Source: Tubulanus polymorphus | Taxonomy: Eukaryota > Nemertea > Palaeonemertea > Tubulaniformes > Tubulanidae | NCBI RefSeq assembly: GCF_964204645.1 | Contig: NC_134025.1 | Coordinates: forward strand, 4,407,001 to 4,471,000 | Length of the DNA stretch: 64,000 nt | Direction: 5' to 3' | Part shown: positions 23,034 through 37,700 of the stretch, in pieces | How the letters are laid out: each line of letters begins with the position of its first letter | Position numbering within the stretch: the first letter of the stretch is position 1 | Notes under the pieces: model-generated | What the model saw: only the letters and a program-made list of their open reading frames with translations | What the model was told of the DNA's origin: nothing | Database searches by the model: none | Program-made: the position numbers and the translations under genes

Positions 23034-26000
23034 CTGAATAGTAATGAATACATTTAGAATATACCGATGATAGGAGGATACATTTAGATTTTTCAATGCA
23101 GAACTGTGATATGTACCTAGCTATTTCACCAACATCACTGTAATCCTGACTAAATGTAGTTTTCCAGTTGACTTTCTCTGAATCCGACGTATCGTGTGGA
23201 CTTGTCACTGCTGATTCACCGTCGATGCGTATCGGTTCCGTAGGTGGACTGGGTTCGCTGATACCGATGCGATTATTTGCGCTAACGCGGAACTGATACG
23301 ATGAACCGGGTTGTAGATCCTGTACGATCGTATACGTGGTCGGCACATACGCGCAAACCGCTTGCCAAATATCAACACCTCGTTCCATATATTCAACTGT
23401 ATAACCTTGTATCGGTGTATTACCGTTGTGTGCGGGTGATTGCCACTCGAGTTGTACGTTCGTTCCAGTTGTCAGTTTAACCGTTGGTTTACTAGGCGCA
23501 TCTGGTTTACCAGTTACGGTCAATCGAGCGGATGAAGAGACAGATCCCAGTTTGTTGTTAGCCACACATGTGTACTGACCACTCTGACTGACTGTCACTT
23601 GATTCAGCTTGATAAAATAAACAAAAGATATGAAATCAGAATCATTATCAATTCTACTATTTCTCAAAAATTACTTCACACAGATACGACTACAACAGCT
23701 GTTTGAGAGCAGTTTCTATTCTTTTTAAGAGCTTAACTTCTCCCAAAAATATCAAAATCATTTTCAATCAAACTACTAACTATTTTCAGTGTCAAATTAC
23801 TCTCATTTTTTGAGAAAACTATTACAATTACAGAAATCAGGTAGTCTGGTCTGCTTCATAGTATACAATATATTTATTGATTATTATGCTGTATATCTTT
23901 ATACCTGCAACGTGACTGTGCCATCATCTGCATAGTACATTTCTGCCAGATCACTAGGAGTGACAAACTGATTGTCTGGTCCTTTCCATGCAACGTTTGG
24001 ACGAGGCCGTCCACAAACTTTACACGTAAAAACAGCAGTTTCACCGGTTTGAACAGTTATTGGACACAGCTCTTCTTCGTATGATGGACTAACATCTGGC
24101 ACTAAATGCTAGAAAAGATTTTCATGAAATTATTCCCCTAAATGTCTATGTAGTAACTATGTTTTCATTTGCAACAAAATATCTATTCAAACAAACCTTA
24201 GAATACTTGGATGACTTAGATCGGTGGTATCTATCGAGGCTGCCACCTTTGCCATAATCTTTCTGTTTCTCCTTATCCTTCTCATTCTTAAAACTTGGCT
24301 TACGGAATTTTAACGCGGCCCATGAAGACTTTCTATAAGCATCCAAGCATTAGTCATATGAATTAATGAATAAATTTAAGGCCATACTAGCACTTCTTTA
24401 TGATATTAAATACGGACCTGTTTTCTGCATCTTTGGGCAGTAACAAATGACTAGGTATCCATCCCTCAGCAGCTGGACTATTATCATTAGCTGCTCGATG
24501 GACTAGATAACGTTTCTGATTGAGTGAAATTACTTGAACTGTTTCGCCTTTACTGACAGATATCTCATCTTCCTTGATAGCTGTATAATCGGCAAGTACT
24601 TTCAATGTGGAGTTCACCTGTCAAAATCAATGAAATCAATTCTTACTCCTACTACAAATTACTGAATTCATGCATTCATACAACAGACCTCGAAATGAGA
24701 TTTCATACTATGAAATTTCATCAAACTGTCTAACAATTGTCATCTTACTCATTCAAACAATCACAACTTAATGACTTATCAACTACAGATAGATGTATCA
24801 ATCATTTCTAAAGATTACATGAACAAATTTTGACTAACCAATGATGTATCGGCATCAGACTGTTGTGATTCTGTAAAATCTGGTAGTTTATCCTGGCTGG
24901 AATTATCCGCCAATGCATGAGAATTCGCTACAACTTCGGCATTTCGAATGTGAGTATCACTCTTAGTTTTGTGAACACGTTGAAGCGTATTTTTAAATCC
25001 TTCGAATATATTTCGACGTTTACTATGTTTCTCCAGCGTGCTGCTTTGTTGTTTCTCGACCGGAGAGTTCGGATTTGATGAGTCCGTTTTTGGACTTTCG
25101 ATCATCTGTAGAGGGTTCGGCACTGATTTACACCGTGAATGCTTGTTTGAATCTTTTAGACGTTCTTGGAGTTTCTGGGCACTGGGGCCTGGGGGAGGAA
25201 TTCCCAGGCCTGAAGCTTGCCCATCGGCCCTGAGCGTGGAGTTCATCCCTAAACTGCCGAACTCCATTGATGATCTGAAACAAAAAGACAAATATAAGAT
25301 ACCGCCTTGAGACGTAGGATAAATGTATACATTTGAAAGAAAGCGGTATTGTACACAAACGTCCGTTTGTTATGTGGGGCTTCATTCTCATATCTTTGAG
25401 ATGAGAATATACACAAAATTACACGTAACACTCCAATTAGTACTGGTGATTACATCTGAAGTAGTCTCTTTATAGTCAGAAACAATTAGTAATGATGGTA
25501 ATAAACAACATCGGGTATTAAACAAGGGTCGTTGGGTATCCATTGAACAATAACAGCTTTCATAACGAATGTATACATTTACATATTCAAAGGATCAATC
25601 CATCTACAGCCAAAACATGCCATTTAGTGGGGACATGGGCCGTTCGAGTTAAAAAATTGTATCTCATGCATTTGATTGAGTTGCATCCTAAAAAATCTAT
25701 ATGATAACTTGTGATGCGAATTCTATTCTAAACATGCAATTCAAGTGTTTCTGGCATGTGATCCTTGCTTTTAGTACCAATATTTTAGTATTCTTAGTAA
25801 ACACAAATGCACTAATGTGAATATTTCGTGTCCAGATAGAAGATAAATTTTCAAAATTCTGTGCATATTTCAGCCAGACTGAGATATTCGAACATCAAGT
25901 CAATCTCAATTGTTTTACGCTTGGCAGATTAACTTAGGAATAAATGTATGAAATCATTGAAACATTAAACAGTGAAAGCAGTAAAGATGAGGTATACACA

Positions 26001-29000
26001 ATCAACAGGGCTGCCCATAATTCAGTATAAATCAATTCCCATTCTTATAGATGTACATAGATCTGTTCTCATTACTGAAAGTATATGAGTTCAGATCAAT
26101 TTTTGAGCATTCTAAAATGGGCAGCCTGAATAACGCTTCAAAAACCACAATAACGGGTCTTGAAACGTTTTTTTGATGAAAATTTCGACAGAAGGTAAAA
26201 TTCTCTCCAAGCGGACAGAGGAAAACAGGGATGTCATAGATTGCAAGTATGACTGTTCGAAATTGCCGAGATAGCAAGATTTTCGAAGAAAATGCTAGAA
26301 TTCAGTCAGGTGCCAGAAAAATATAGAGTTTTTCACAGCAAAATCGGACTGCTTACATGTATGGAATACCGCGATTCTTAGATCGTACGGCTTTCAAAAA
26401 TGACTACAACAAAGAATAACTAAATCAGGCAAAACAGATACATAAAAGGTGAAGTGCAAATAAATAAAACTCAGACTGATGCAAAAAACATCTGTATTCG
26501 TTTTTACGATTGATTTGATAAATCCAAATTTTGATTTGCTTGAAATTACGAAGAATACAGATATGGCCCGGCGTGAAAATAAAATAGGGTTGTGGAAATT
26601 CTACTCAGTGATGTCTATCAGTCTAACAGTACTAAACTCGCGCTACTAATCGATAGATTCATGCCAAGAATAAAAAGACACATAGTTCGTTTTTTACACA
26701 GAGACTACAGCGAGAGAACAACACCGAGAACGTTATGAGTAAAGTTAAGACTTACAGGAGTGCGTTACTTACGCCTCTTTCTGTTGCATGAAAACCAAGG
26801 GGTTAGTCAGTGCTGAAATACATACATCAAAAACAACAATTCATTAACAATTGCAAGCATCATGAAAGTATCTTTTGTACAGACATATAAATATGATTGA
26901 AATCGAATGTCATCGGATTGAGCTCTGTTACTGAAAACTCACCCCGCACTAAACCTGCTTGCATATCGAGTATATTTCGGATTTCAGAAATCCATTGTTC
27001 TCTCACTTCTTTACTTGAAGCTTCTATGTAATATTTCATGTCAGACCCGGGAGATTTGTCGATTATGATAAACTGAAGCGGTTCATTTTCTACATTGTCT
27101 TGGAGGCTCATTTGGTTAGCCTGCACAAAAGAACCATGCATACATCTTATTCATCATAGAATGAATTTATTTCAAAAAGGAAAACATTCCAGAAACGATT
27201 CATTACCTTTACGCTCTTTTTGTAGATATAGCGACAATTTGATATATTGCCTTTCTTTCGTTCAATCATTTCACTTAATATAATGATTTGTTGAAATAGA
27301 AATACACGACGTTCTTTGAATTTCTGCTGACCGGCTACAGCGCTACGTTCAGCTACGTTAAGCGTTTCCTACAAATAACCAAAAATATGAATGAAACCAT
27401 TGATACAAACTTCTACATTTAATCATATAATCCAAACTGTGTATAAAGACATGATTATTTTTCATTCAAGAACTACTTACTTGTAATTTGAGATGACCCA
27501 ATGCTGTAATTTTACCCTGAAATGAGAGCGAAATCAAACAGTTTCATTCATAGTAGCTGTTATTATAATTAAGGACCACACCCAATAATTTACTCGATCC
27601 ATAATACGTATATGTGACCCATATAACAGTGAAGTTTTGATGTTTTTGTGCTAATTGAATTGATATCTTACATCAAAACCTTGTAAGCGACCAACATTCA
27701 TCATATCATTGGCTTCTTTTGGCACGACTTTCATCACATTGACGGCAGCTTTCCAGTCGGTTGTATCGACACCAGAGCGTTCTGTATATTTTAAGATATC
27801 CTAAAAAGCAAGTTTACACACACCATTGAGTTCATCAGTATAAAGCTTATCAATACTTTCTAAAGTAGTTTGATCTGATTGAAAGTGATAAATTCGAATC
27901 ATGTTAAGCAGCAGTACCTTGAGCAGTAGTTGATATTTCATAATTCTCTGTACAGGTTTAATCAGCAGGTCAGGCAAGGTCAAACGATGACCTAGTTTGA
28001 GGCGTAAATCCTCAAAGAATGTATCCATATATTCAGCTACTATATATTCTGATTTCGGTTTATTTTCACAATATTTTACATACATATGGAGCCGTTGTTT
28101 CTGCAATATAAAGACATTTGTTACTTCATGATTAACAGTATCCACCTATGATATGATGACACATTAACATATAATTACACTTACATATCTTAGAAATACT
28201 CGGGCAAGTGAATCTGGATCATCGAGGCATTTCTCAAATTCATTTAATAAAGTGCTAGAAATAAGAAATACAAGAATCTCATTAATTTCTATCCTATACA
28301 AGTTTAAAGTACATTGATAATACGATTATAACACTCACTCTCTATGCCATTCATATATTTGTTGTGTGTTGCCAAATACTATGCGATCTTTGCCCTTCAT
28401 GTCTTCTGGAAGGGTCATCTTCTCCATGGCCTGCATATAACCTTCAACAACGAGTCCCAAGTCTTTAACATAGTCTCGTTCTGTGTCTATGAGCTCTTGT
28501 ATAACATACCTACAAATTCAATATCAGTTCAGATCATATATCTAATAATTTTTGATCATTTGCGTTTAGCTTTATTCGATCGATAATATTTTGTACGTAC
28601 ATTCGTTTTTGGAGACACTTAGTTTTGAAATCTTCATTATCTGCAGTATTTTCGCTCTGGGATAACGAGGCATCATCCTGGTTGTCCTGTGACGTGTCCT
28701 GGCTATCTGTATGTATCATGCCTTTGACCTGGTTCTCCAGTTCCTGCGCTATATCGACAGAACTGCCACTCGCAGCTTCTGATGTTTTCAATGAAAGACT
28801 CGAGGACTGTAAATAAATGAAAGTGCCATTCATCATAAAGCAGAAAATACGACCATAAATATGATATTTATGTTTTTGATATCAGGAATTTGATGATGAA
28901 AACATAAATAATACACCTCCACAAAAAGTTGTCAATGATTTATCATTTGATTAAACTGTTAATCAATCGTTCCATGATTTGTAGACTAATCAAAATGCCT

Positions 29001-32000
29001 TATTAAAATACTGTTTATTTCTTAACATTTAATCATAGACTCTCTTCGTTTTAGAGTCTGTGGCTTAATATATAGCATCCTGAGTCACATCAATCCTTTC
29101 TTCATAAGAGATCTCATTATGTGTACATAAGGAATTCAATAAAGTATCACAGACAGTGTATCAATGTGTGCTCAATATGTTTAATCAGCAATATGAGTTT
29201 ATGGTTAATGATGAGAGCTTATAGAACTCGACGATCGATCGATAAATAAGCAGCTCTCAATTACTAAGTGACAGCAATATTTATTACATTGATTTCTAGA
29301 TTTCTGATTTCCGAATAACTTCAAAGGGCAGATCAAAGAGTTTTACAGGACATTTTTCTATGTACCAAGATGTATTATTCCCTCAATTCCATTGCATATG
29401 CATAACAATATGCATAACAAAATCTTGCTAGATAAATGTGAAATATTCATCAAGCACCTCTTGAGAACCTTGTAGTGATTTTTTTTTACAATTAGGAAAT
29501 TGACCCCTGATCTCAAAATGCCTAGATAAATCTATAAAATTTCCTCTTATCACAAACCTGGGTTTCAAGTGCTTTTAACTTGTCTTCCCTAAATTGATTC
29601 ATGCCCTTCCTTAAGTCCTGCATTAATTTCCTAAATGCTGCCATTTCCAATCCCAAAAGTTGTGAACAACTTGTCCACCTCAATTCATATATCATGTAAA
29701 TATAACAAAGTTTTAGTTCCTTTTTGTGATAAAGTAGTATATTTTACTCATACCCACTTGTTCATATTTAGTAATTGGTATTTTCGAGTCATGCACAAAT
29801 ATTTCAGGAAGTATTTCTGCTATTCATTGGTGTTGCTCGATGTCTAATTCAGTTTTACCTTTTTCACAAGATATAGAGATTTCAAAAAAATATCCCTGAC
29901 TTTTCCTTGATTTTTAGGTTAAGTGGTCACCCTGTAACTTTCAAAACATTTCCTAAAACATTTCATACCCGAGTCAGAAAAACCCACGTTTTAGCCGGGG
30001 AACTGGCGGTCGGAGTTGATACTTACTACTTTAGAATGTACATCTTCTTGGGATTCTTGCGGTGATGAAGCAAAGTGATGCGTTTGTATTTTTTCCATAG
30101 GAGGCGGAATTTCCACGTCTTGCGCTTCTTCTGCATCTTCGGCATTCGTGTCGGAGCGTTCAAGTAAAGCTCCATCAGACGCGGTTTTAATCGCGTCACC
30201 CGCCGGCGATTCCGCTCGTTCCTACAAATATACATCGGTCAAAAATGAATTTTACAACCAAACAAATTGTTTAATTTTCTTTTCTCCGCCACCAGAATTT
30301 TGCGACAATTGTCTAAATTCCTGAAAAGCGATTGTATCCATCATTGACATTAAAATATTGTTTTCAATGTAAATGATTAATGAACAGTATCAAAAATATA
30401 CAAATTCTAAAATGTTTAATTCGAATTTAACTCGATTTTCAATGAATTAATTGCTGTAATGTACAGCGAATAATTTGGACTACATGTTGTTGGTAAGTGT
30501 TGTCACTGAGAGCATGCTTAAACTGTGGCAGTTGAATTCATGAAGTTTCACGAGGAAGGACTAGATATTATGAATCTATTAGGAAGAATCACTACATTTA
30601 CACCTCAAAGGAAGACTAACATGCAACAGGACATGACGTATAGTAGTATAACCTAAAAACATCGCGCCAAATTTGGAGCAACAGATATCGTCAATCTTCC
30701 TACCCGGTTCTGACTAACTTTCTCTGTCTGATATGATTTCTTGCGCTTGTGGCAAAAACACAGCACCTTCAGAAAGTTGAAATTGTCGAGATTAAATATA
30801 GTTGCCATGGTAACGAGTGGTTGTAATGTCTGATCGTTCGTTGGCCCGATGTCTGTCAGATCAATGAAGATCAGCTAAATCATCAACTTCATTAAATCCG
30901 TGTACAGGACATTTTATTGAGTGTATTTTTTAACGATAGCATTTCAACGTGACACACGCGCGCACACTATATATCACAGTATTCCATCGCTAAATGATGT
31001 TGAAGCAGAATTTCAGCCGTACATAAAAATACCGTTTTTACTTTCCGAGCGATAAAGTCTGTGTAAGGTGTAGAGTGACGTTGTTAACTAGTGAATATCT
31101 AGGTCAAGTACTGTCACTCGATCACTCGCCCGTGCCTAGCTGTTATTCCGCTAAATCAATTCAACCAACCAATTCATGAGCACCAACAATAGTGCAAAAA
31201 TACTGCATGGCTGTTCATCGCTACTGCTAGTGCACCAGACATGACTAAATTGGGAGATTAAATAAATACTCATTCATTCACTGGTGAACTTTATTGACAT
31301 ACTTTTGTCAAATACTTCAGACCCATAATGTTACTGTAATAAAAGTCTTTTCATCGATGGCTTCTTTTTCCTCTAATAAGCAAAATGAGTAAATAGTAGT
31401 AAAAAAGAATTATGATAGGCTTATTTCGGGTAAAAGGCTTCATTTATTGACACACTTTGTCTAATACTTCTGACAAATAATGTTAACGTAATAAAAACTG
31501 CGGATAAAAAATCTTTTTATCAATGAATTACTTCTACTTCGACCAATAAGCAAAATGAGTAAATGATAGTAAAACGACTTTTATTGGCTTCTTTCGAATG
31601 AAGGCTTTCATTTGATCGTCAAATATGTATTTCAGTCAGTTTATTCATGTGAAAACATATCACAGCGACCCAATGGAGATATAAGTAATTCAGACTAGAC
31701 ACCCATTACTCGAGCCTGTTAGCGAAATCATGTGCTACTTGACCATTGCTGATTGAGCAATTTCACCGTGACACAGGCAATTTGCGCCAACATGCTGGTC
31801 GTATAATTACTAGAATAATGATGATAAGTTTTGACGTGCGCTTAGCAATCTATTATATCAAAGAACGAAGGATAGAGGTAACTAAGTGTGCTGAGACAGG
31901 CCTGATTATATACGGCTTCGTTCAGAGCAGTTTCCAGTCCAATAGTTAGGTCTACCAGATACACATACTGTGGAAATTAATCGGATGATTCGAGGTTAAT

Positions 32001-34617
32001 TCGACGAGTCCAAATTTAATTCTAGAACAGTATGAAATACCCTCAAATCAAAAGACACGTTCGTTTTCAATTACCAAAACACATAAGAATACGACGATTG
32101 AAAATGAAATTCAATCAGTGATAGACTACGTATAATCATTAGTTATTTATACTGCCTTTTGGTTGAATTGAAGGTCTTTCATATAGGTATTAGCAGACAC
32201 CACTGGCATTTTGAATATAGATTTTAATGGGCCACACCCTATATATAATAGTTGCACTATACAGAATGAGGAGTGCGCTCTTCAGCTAAAATCATAACTA
32301 CCTCATACATATGATCCCCAACCCGCAATTCACATATGTAACATTACTGTTCTTATCATCACCTGACGGCGTTAACCACGCCAAAATTAGAAATTCTTTT
32401 TTTTTCGCGCATCATCATCATCGAGAGGCGGAGGTTTTTTTCGGAAGTTCATATGAATCATCGATGGAAAGTAACGATATTGAATAGAAACTCGACGTGA
32501 TGTTTGTCGACACAAACTATCGACAAAGACGACTACGACACACCTGTAGTAAACACGTACTCAACGCAGCGATCAATGAGAACAGCTCTCAATAATATAT
32601 AGGGAATCGCTAATCAGCCAGCTATAATCATATTGACTGCATTTACGTAACGACACGCAGTAACTAGTGCATCACTAGTTCATGGCCGATGACCTGTTGC
32701 TCTAGTCTCGACAGCTAAGACAAATTCAATCTGAAATTGTGTTCAGAATGACCGGTCCCGGACAAACTAATGACCGCCAACATCTGAAAAGATCTATCAG
32801 CAATAAGTTAAATACTTATTCAGGAACATTTAATTTGAAATATGAAAGAAAATGTTCAAATCAATCAGTAATCGATGCTAAGACATTCAGTAACGTCTGC
32901 GCGCATCGAACAAATCAAATCAGTATTTCTCAGGACAAAATAGTAACGAACTACTGAAAATCAGAAACAGCTAGCAGTAAGAGCTGCAGGCCAATGAATA
33001 GATGTATAAAACAAGGCTCAACCTAATCACCGCCTCATACATAACTTGTATGAGAAATATTCATATGATTAAATCAGGGCTCGAATTATCACCAAGGACG
33101 GTCGATAGCGATCGCGACCGAATGACGTCTGGGGACGATAGATTCCTCCTCTATATGAGCGAAAGATCGTGCCGATGGAATGTAATTGACAATTCTCTCG
33201 AGTAGATACCCGAAGAGATGGATATTCCCATCGAGGCACATTATACACGCTGATATTCAATGGTCGCTAATCATACATGATACTGCTATTACAGATTAAG
33301 ATTCTATGCCTAATGTACCGTATGTACATATGTAGATGTACTAAGACGATTGCAAATATCATTCTCGCATTATATGTACCTTTTTATGAATTTCTAACGA
33401 AATTATTTCTTACTCTTCGTTTAATCACTTCGCGATCAATATTCACTCAATTCCTAGAATTCTGATTCCTGACCTTCGAACAATGTCCTAATCGCCGATT
33501 TGAACGTTGATACATGACTAGAATTGCTCATGAACATAAACCGTTTACAAAGACCTGTACCTATATACAAATGCCTAATATCCTAGGTAATGAATGCGAA
33601 AAGAGCAGCCTGAAGAATATCGCCTTTCGGTGGCTACATCCTTTTCCTGCCGCCATTTATTTCGGCAATTGATCGCAACCGCGCGAAATGAAGCATGAAA
33701 ACGAAAGAGACGATAATCAGCCGAGCATAGGGACGTACATGATCAATAAAATACATCAGTGAATGAACACACACAAGACACCGGTTATAACTCTATCAAC
33801 AGCGTCATTATAAACCGCTGTTAAAACGTCGTTTCTGGCAGCGGTCACGGCAGTAGTCGCACAGCAGTCGTTTATTATATCTCTTCGATAGACAATGAAC
33901 GATCTCACGCAATTATTAAAATCCTCACACGCTGCCGTCGTCGTCGTAGTCGGTCCATTATGTTAATCCGTCATTTCGTTTGAAACGCGACGGCTTACCG
34001 CTGGCCGACTGCAGAGCGATACGTGCGCCGTGCAACTACGCGATATCGACTCTACACAATCAGTGCAGTTGTAATCGTGCAATTATTACGCGAGAGCAGC
34101 AGCAGCAGCAGCAGCAGCAGCATGTCTGTTCAGTCTGCAGACAGAGGCAGCTACCCATCCCCGAACTTCAATCACATACTATACATATATAGATACGAAT
34201 CAGTTATAATCAACAACTTGATGCCTGGTGACGCCCTATGTATCTGTCAAATCCATGAGAGCAAACTTCCAAAAGGGCTGATTAAAGGCTTTCATTTCCG
34301 GAAACATACCATGATAATTGTGATATATATCTGATCTCCTTTGTTGTTTTCAGTAATTACACATCAATTCCGTATCATTTATGAGAAATTCATATTTCCA
34401 AGATCTAGTGATACTTCCACAATCCAGGCCAACAGACTCTATATCAATTTGAAGTAGTTTTCCATCTCAAAAAAATCCAGAGACAAAATCATAGTGTAAA
34501 ATTGAAGGATGAAAGAAATTCTAAAGCCAAAAGCATTTGTCGAAGGCAGGTCTTAATCATTTTTTATCAGAAGAAAACAGTATAGAAACTGATCTTTTTC
34601 AGTAGCATTGAATTACA

Positions 34618-34700
<83 letters not shown>

Positions 34701-37700
34701 GTATGAGCGCAGTGACTTGTGTGTAATAAGTGCTGCCCTCAGTGTGTGTGTCAACTATCAGCAATCAGCGACACATCTTAGACATACAATTAACATCAAA
34801 CTGTAGCTGGTGCCATCTACATCATACAACAAGAGTTGTACGAGCCATATTTTAAAATGTTGTTTCATCAAGAAATATAAATGGCAAGGAGAGAAATACT
34901 TCTTTGCAGAGAAACATGCCACGTAGCGATATATTTTTGAAATACGGCTTTATGGTCAGAGAGGATTTCAGGTTTTCACACATTTATCTGGTTACATGCA
35001 CATAAACTCTGAGTTAGTCAACAACAATAACCAACCAACTAACATGACTCAAAGTGCAGTAAAAAACAATATAATAATGTATAATGGATGCCCGCCACAG
35101 GAGAGTAGACACAATTTACCAATACGTACTAATTTACCAGTTATACCGACGAAAACAACAATAAAGGGGTACACTACCTTCCCTACCTCCTCAGCAAGGT
35201 CTTCAGCTTGAGCAAGGGGTGGAGACTCAGACTTACGATCAGAGTCTTCATTGTTCGCAGGATGTTGCTGAAAAATCCAAACATGAAATTCATTTGAAAA
35301 GCTGGCAACGTTAAAAGACAAAGAAGGTACCGATACCAGAATTCGTAGGAGAAAGTTATCATCGAATTAGAAAACCATTAGGGAAATGTGGTGGAATTAG
35401 ATACTTCATTCCGATCTAAAATGAAGTGTTATATTTTGTTTTAGAGAGATACAATCTAGTCTTATTTTATCTCATACAACTGCAATGAACTGACCTGAAA
35501 ATAAAGTTTAACTCCTTAACATTGCAGGAAATCACTGCATGGTTTTATTGGAAGCACCTAGTGACACATCGGTTTTTTTTCAGAGAACACTTACCTTCTA
35601 AGAAAGTTATGAAATATCGAATAGAATTCCTTCCATAACTTATGAACAGGCATGTTGCCTATACTAGAATGGTGGTAGCTACATCTACACCTTATTGAAT
35701 AACTATAAAAGCCAATTGTTGGGATAACTCAAATATAAAGAATTATCACGAAATTAGCTAGAACAAAGCCAAAAACTATGATCTTACAAATTTGAAATTC
35801 TATCAAATCAGGGAGGTGCTTGGCCCTCATAGTTAGATATACATTGCAACTCTAGTCTGGCAGTAAAAAGAACATACCGTATTTTGAAGTGGTTTTTTGT
35901 CACATGTATTGACCATACCAGGATAGTCATCAGCAGCACTACTGCTGATACAGGAACAAAGCTTGAAAAACTTCCTCTTGGTCTTCAGTTTGCTCATCAC
36001 CTATGCCACCTGAAGTGAACGCATATATAATCACACTTCTACGAGTATGGCTACCGGGTAAACTTTCAAAACGTACTACAATGCTTTCGGCCGTTGTTAC
36101 TATAGCGCTATCTAACCATTTATCTCTATACGTGACGCATCAAACGCGAATTTGATGACTTCAGACGGGTAAAAACCCTGATGATGTATGCACAGATAAT
36201 TTTTATTCTATCAAGATGTGTCAACTAATAGCTTAATAAAAGACGTCAATACCCAGATATCAAAAATGGTCTAACTTGGTCTAATGGAAAAACTGCAGAA
36301 TCTAAATCATAAAGGTTTTATTATTGTGCGCTTTTGATACATGAAATCACTATTGTATCAGTTCTCAAAGTACAAGAAACCTGATTCATAAACGAGCCTT
36401 AATTCACAGTGTCGCAGATTGTCTACACAGTGAATATTGGACATTTTCGTCGCTATTCAGATTCATAATAAGAATGTAGCAAATCAATGGATGAAATTTT
36501 CTATTACTGCAAATATCTGAATCCTGTCTCATTCTGTAATAGATCAAACAGGAAATTGATGAAACCAGAGGATTTACGAATGAGATTTCGAAAAAAAAAA
36601 CGGAGAGATCTTCATGGAATATAACGCGCTACGGTTGATCTGACAAAGAAAAATGACATCATGATTACATCAGATGTACTGTTTGAGGAACAGGACCTTA
36701 CATGACCTGTAACCATGGTAACTAGGAAGCAGGCGGGTTTATCCGGTGATCGCACACCAACATTAGTAATGTAAAGCAAAGCAATGTTATGATTATAAGC
36801 TTCAAAATACGGACTTGACAACAAATCCATTCGACAAGGAATCCATTCGGATCCTTGTATGCATAATATACAGTATCTGAACAGCATATGGAAATCCATA
36901 CTAGAAGATACACGTATAAAGTCTCAGGACAGCAATGGAATTTGAGAATATTCAATGTTCTAAGCGCGTTAAGATGTTGAAATGAATTGAAGTTGCACAA
37001 TCTTATTATAGATCTTTTAAGAGTGTAGAGAGCCAAAATGAAAAAAACACTACTCTATAATTGCACTTAGTCCTGGGTAAAAGAGAGAGAGGATGTTCAG
37101 CCAAAATCAACGACGGATGTTTGAAAAGACAATTACTAAAATCAATGCAAAGTATAAACTCATTTGAATAAAAGCCATCACAATTCACGAAACTAAAAAC
37201 ATCTTTTTTTTCATTATCGCGTAAAAAAAAATATGAAATGAACAGCTGAATAATTAATAGAGTAGTGGCGACAAAAATCAGAATGCTGATGCCGCGATAT
37301 GGAGCCCCGGGGAAAACAATGCGCAATAACGAGAAAAAATTTCACTTCATGACACACGATATATATCATACTAATAATGGCAGTGTGAATACTTCACAAT
37401 GTACCGACCAAAAAACATAATTGCATATACAGCCACTAGTTAATTCGAGCTGTAGTAATTGACAGCATATAAGTGATGATGTATACCTTACAGTAACATA
37501 TATATGTCCTAAACAAAACTAATACAATAAGTACCGGTACATGACACTAGATGAGACACTCTGAGTCCGTGTTGTGATGATAATTTAGAAAATCCTGCAA
37601 TGATAATGGAAAAAAAAGTCTGAAATGTTTCCTTGAGCTAATTGTTTATTCGACATTTTGACTATATCCTAATAGAGTATTCCTGGGGCCGGTTGCATAG

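Noticed and set aside
25128-25431. - strand frames upstream of the linker exon at 25274
   Set aside because: They read through the intron and the TTTGTTTCAG acceptor; the spliced frame fits the neighbours.
33069-33260. Sixth possible trio first exon on -
   Set aside because: The donor (TTG|GTGATA) is weak and the codon composition gives no support.
34567-34764. Poly-methionine open frame
   Set aside because: Produced by the CAT microsatellite.
37006-37326. - strand frame with a signal-anchor-like start ([18 protein letters not shown])
   Set aside because: Resembles a type II membrane start, but the rest is AT-rich, has no domain and no splice partner in a trio intron.
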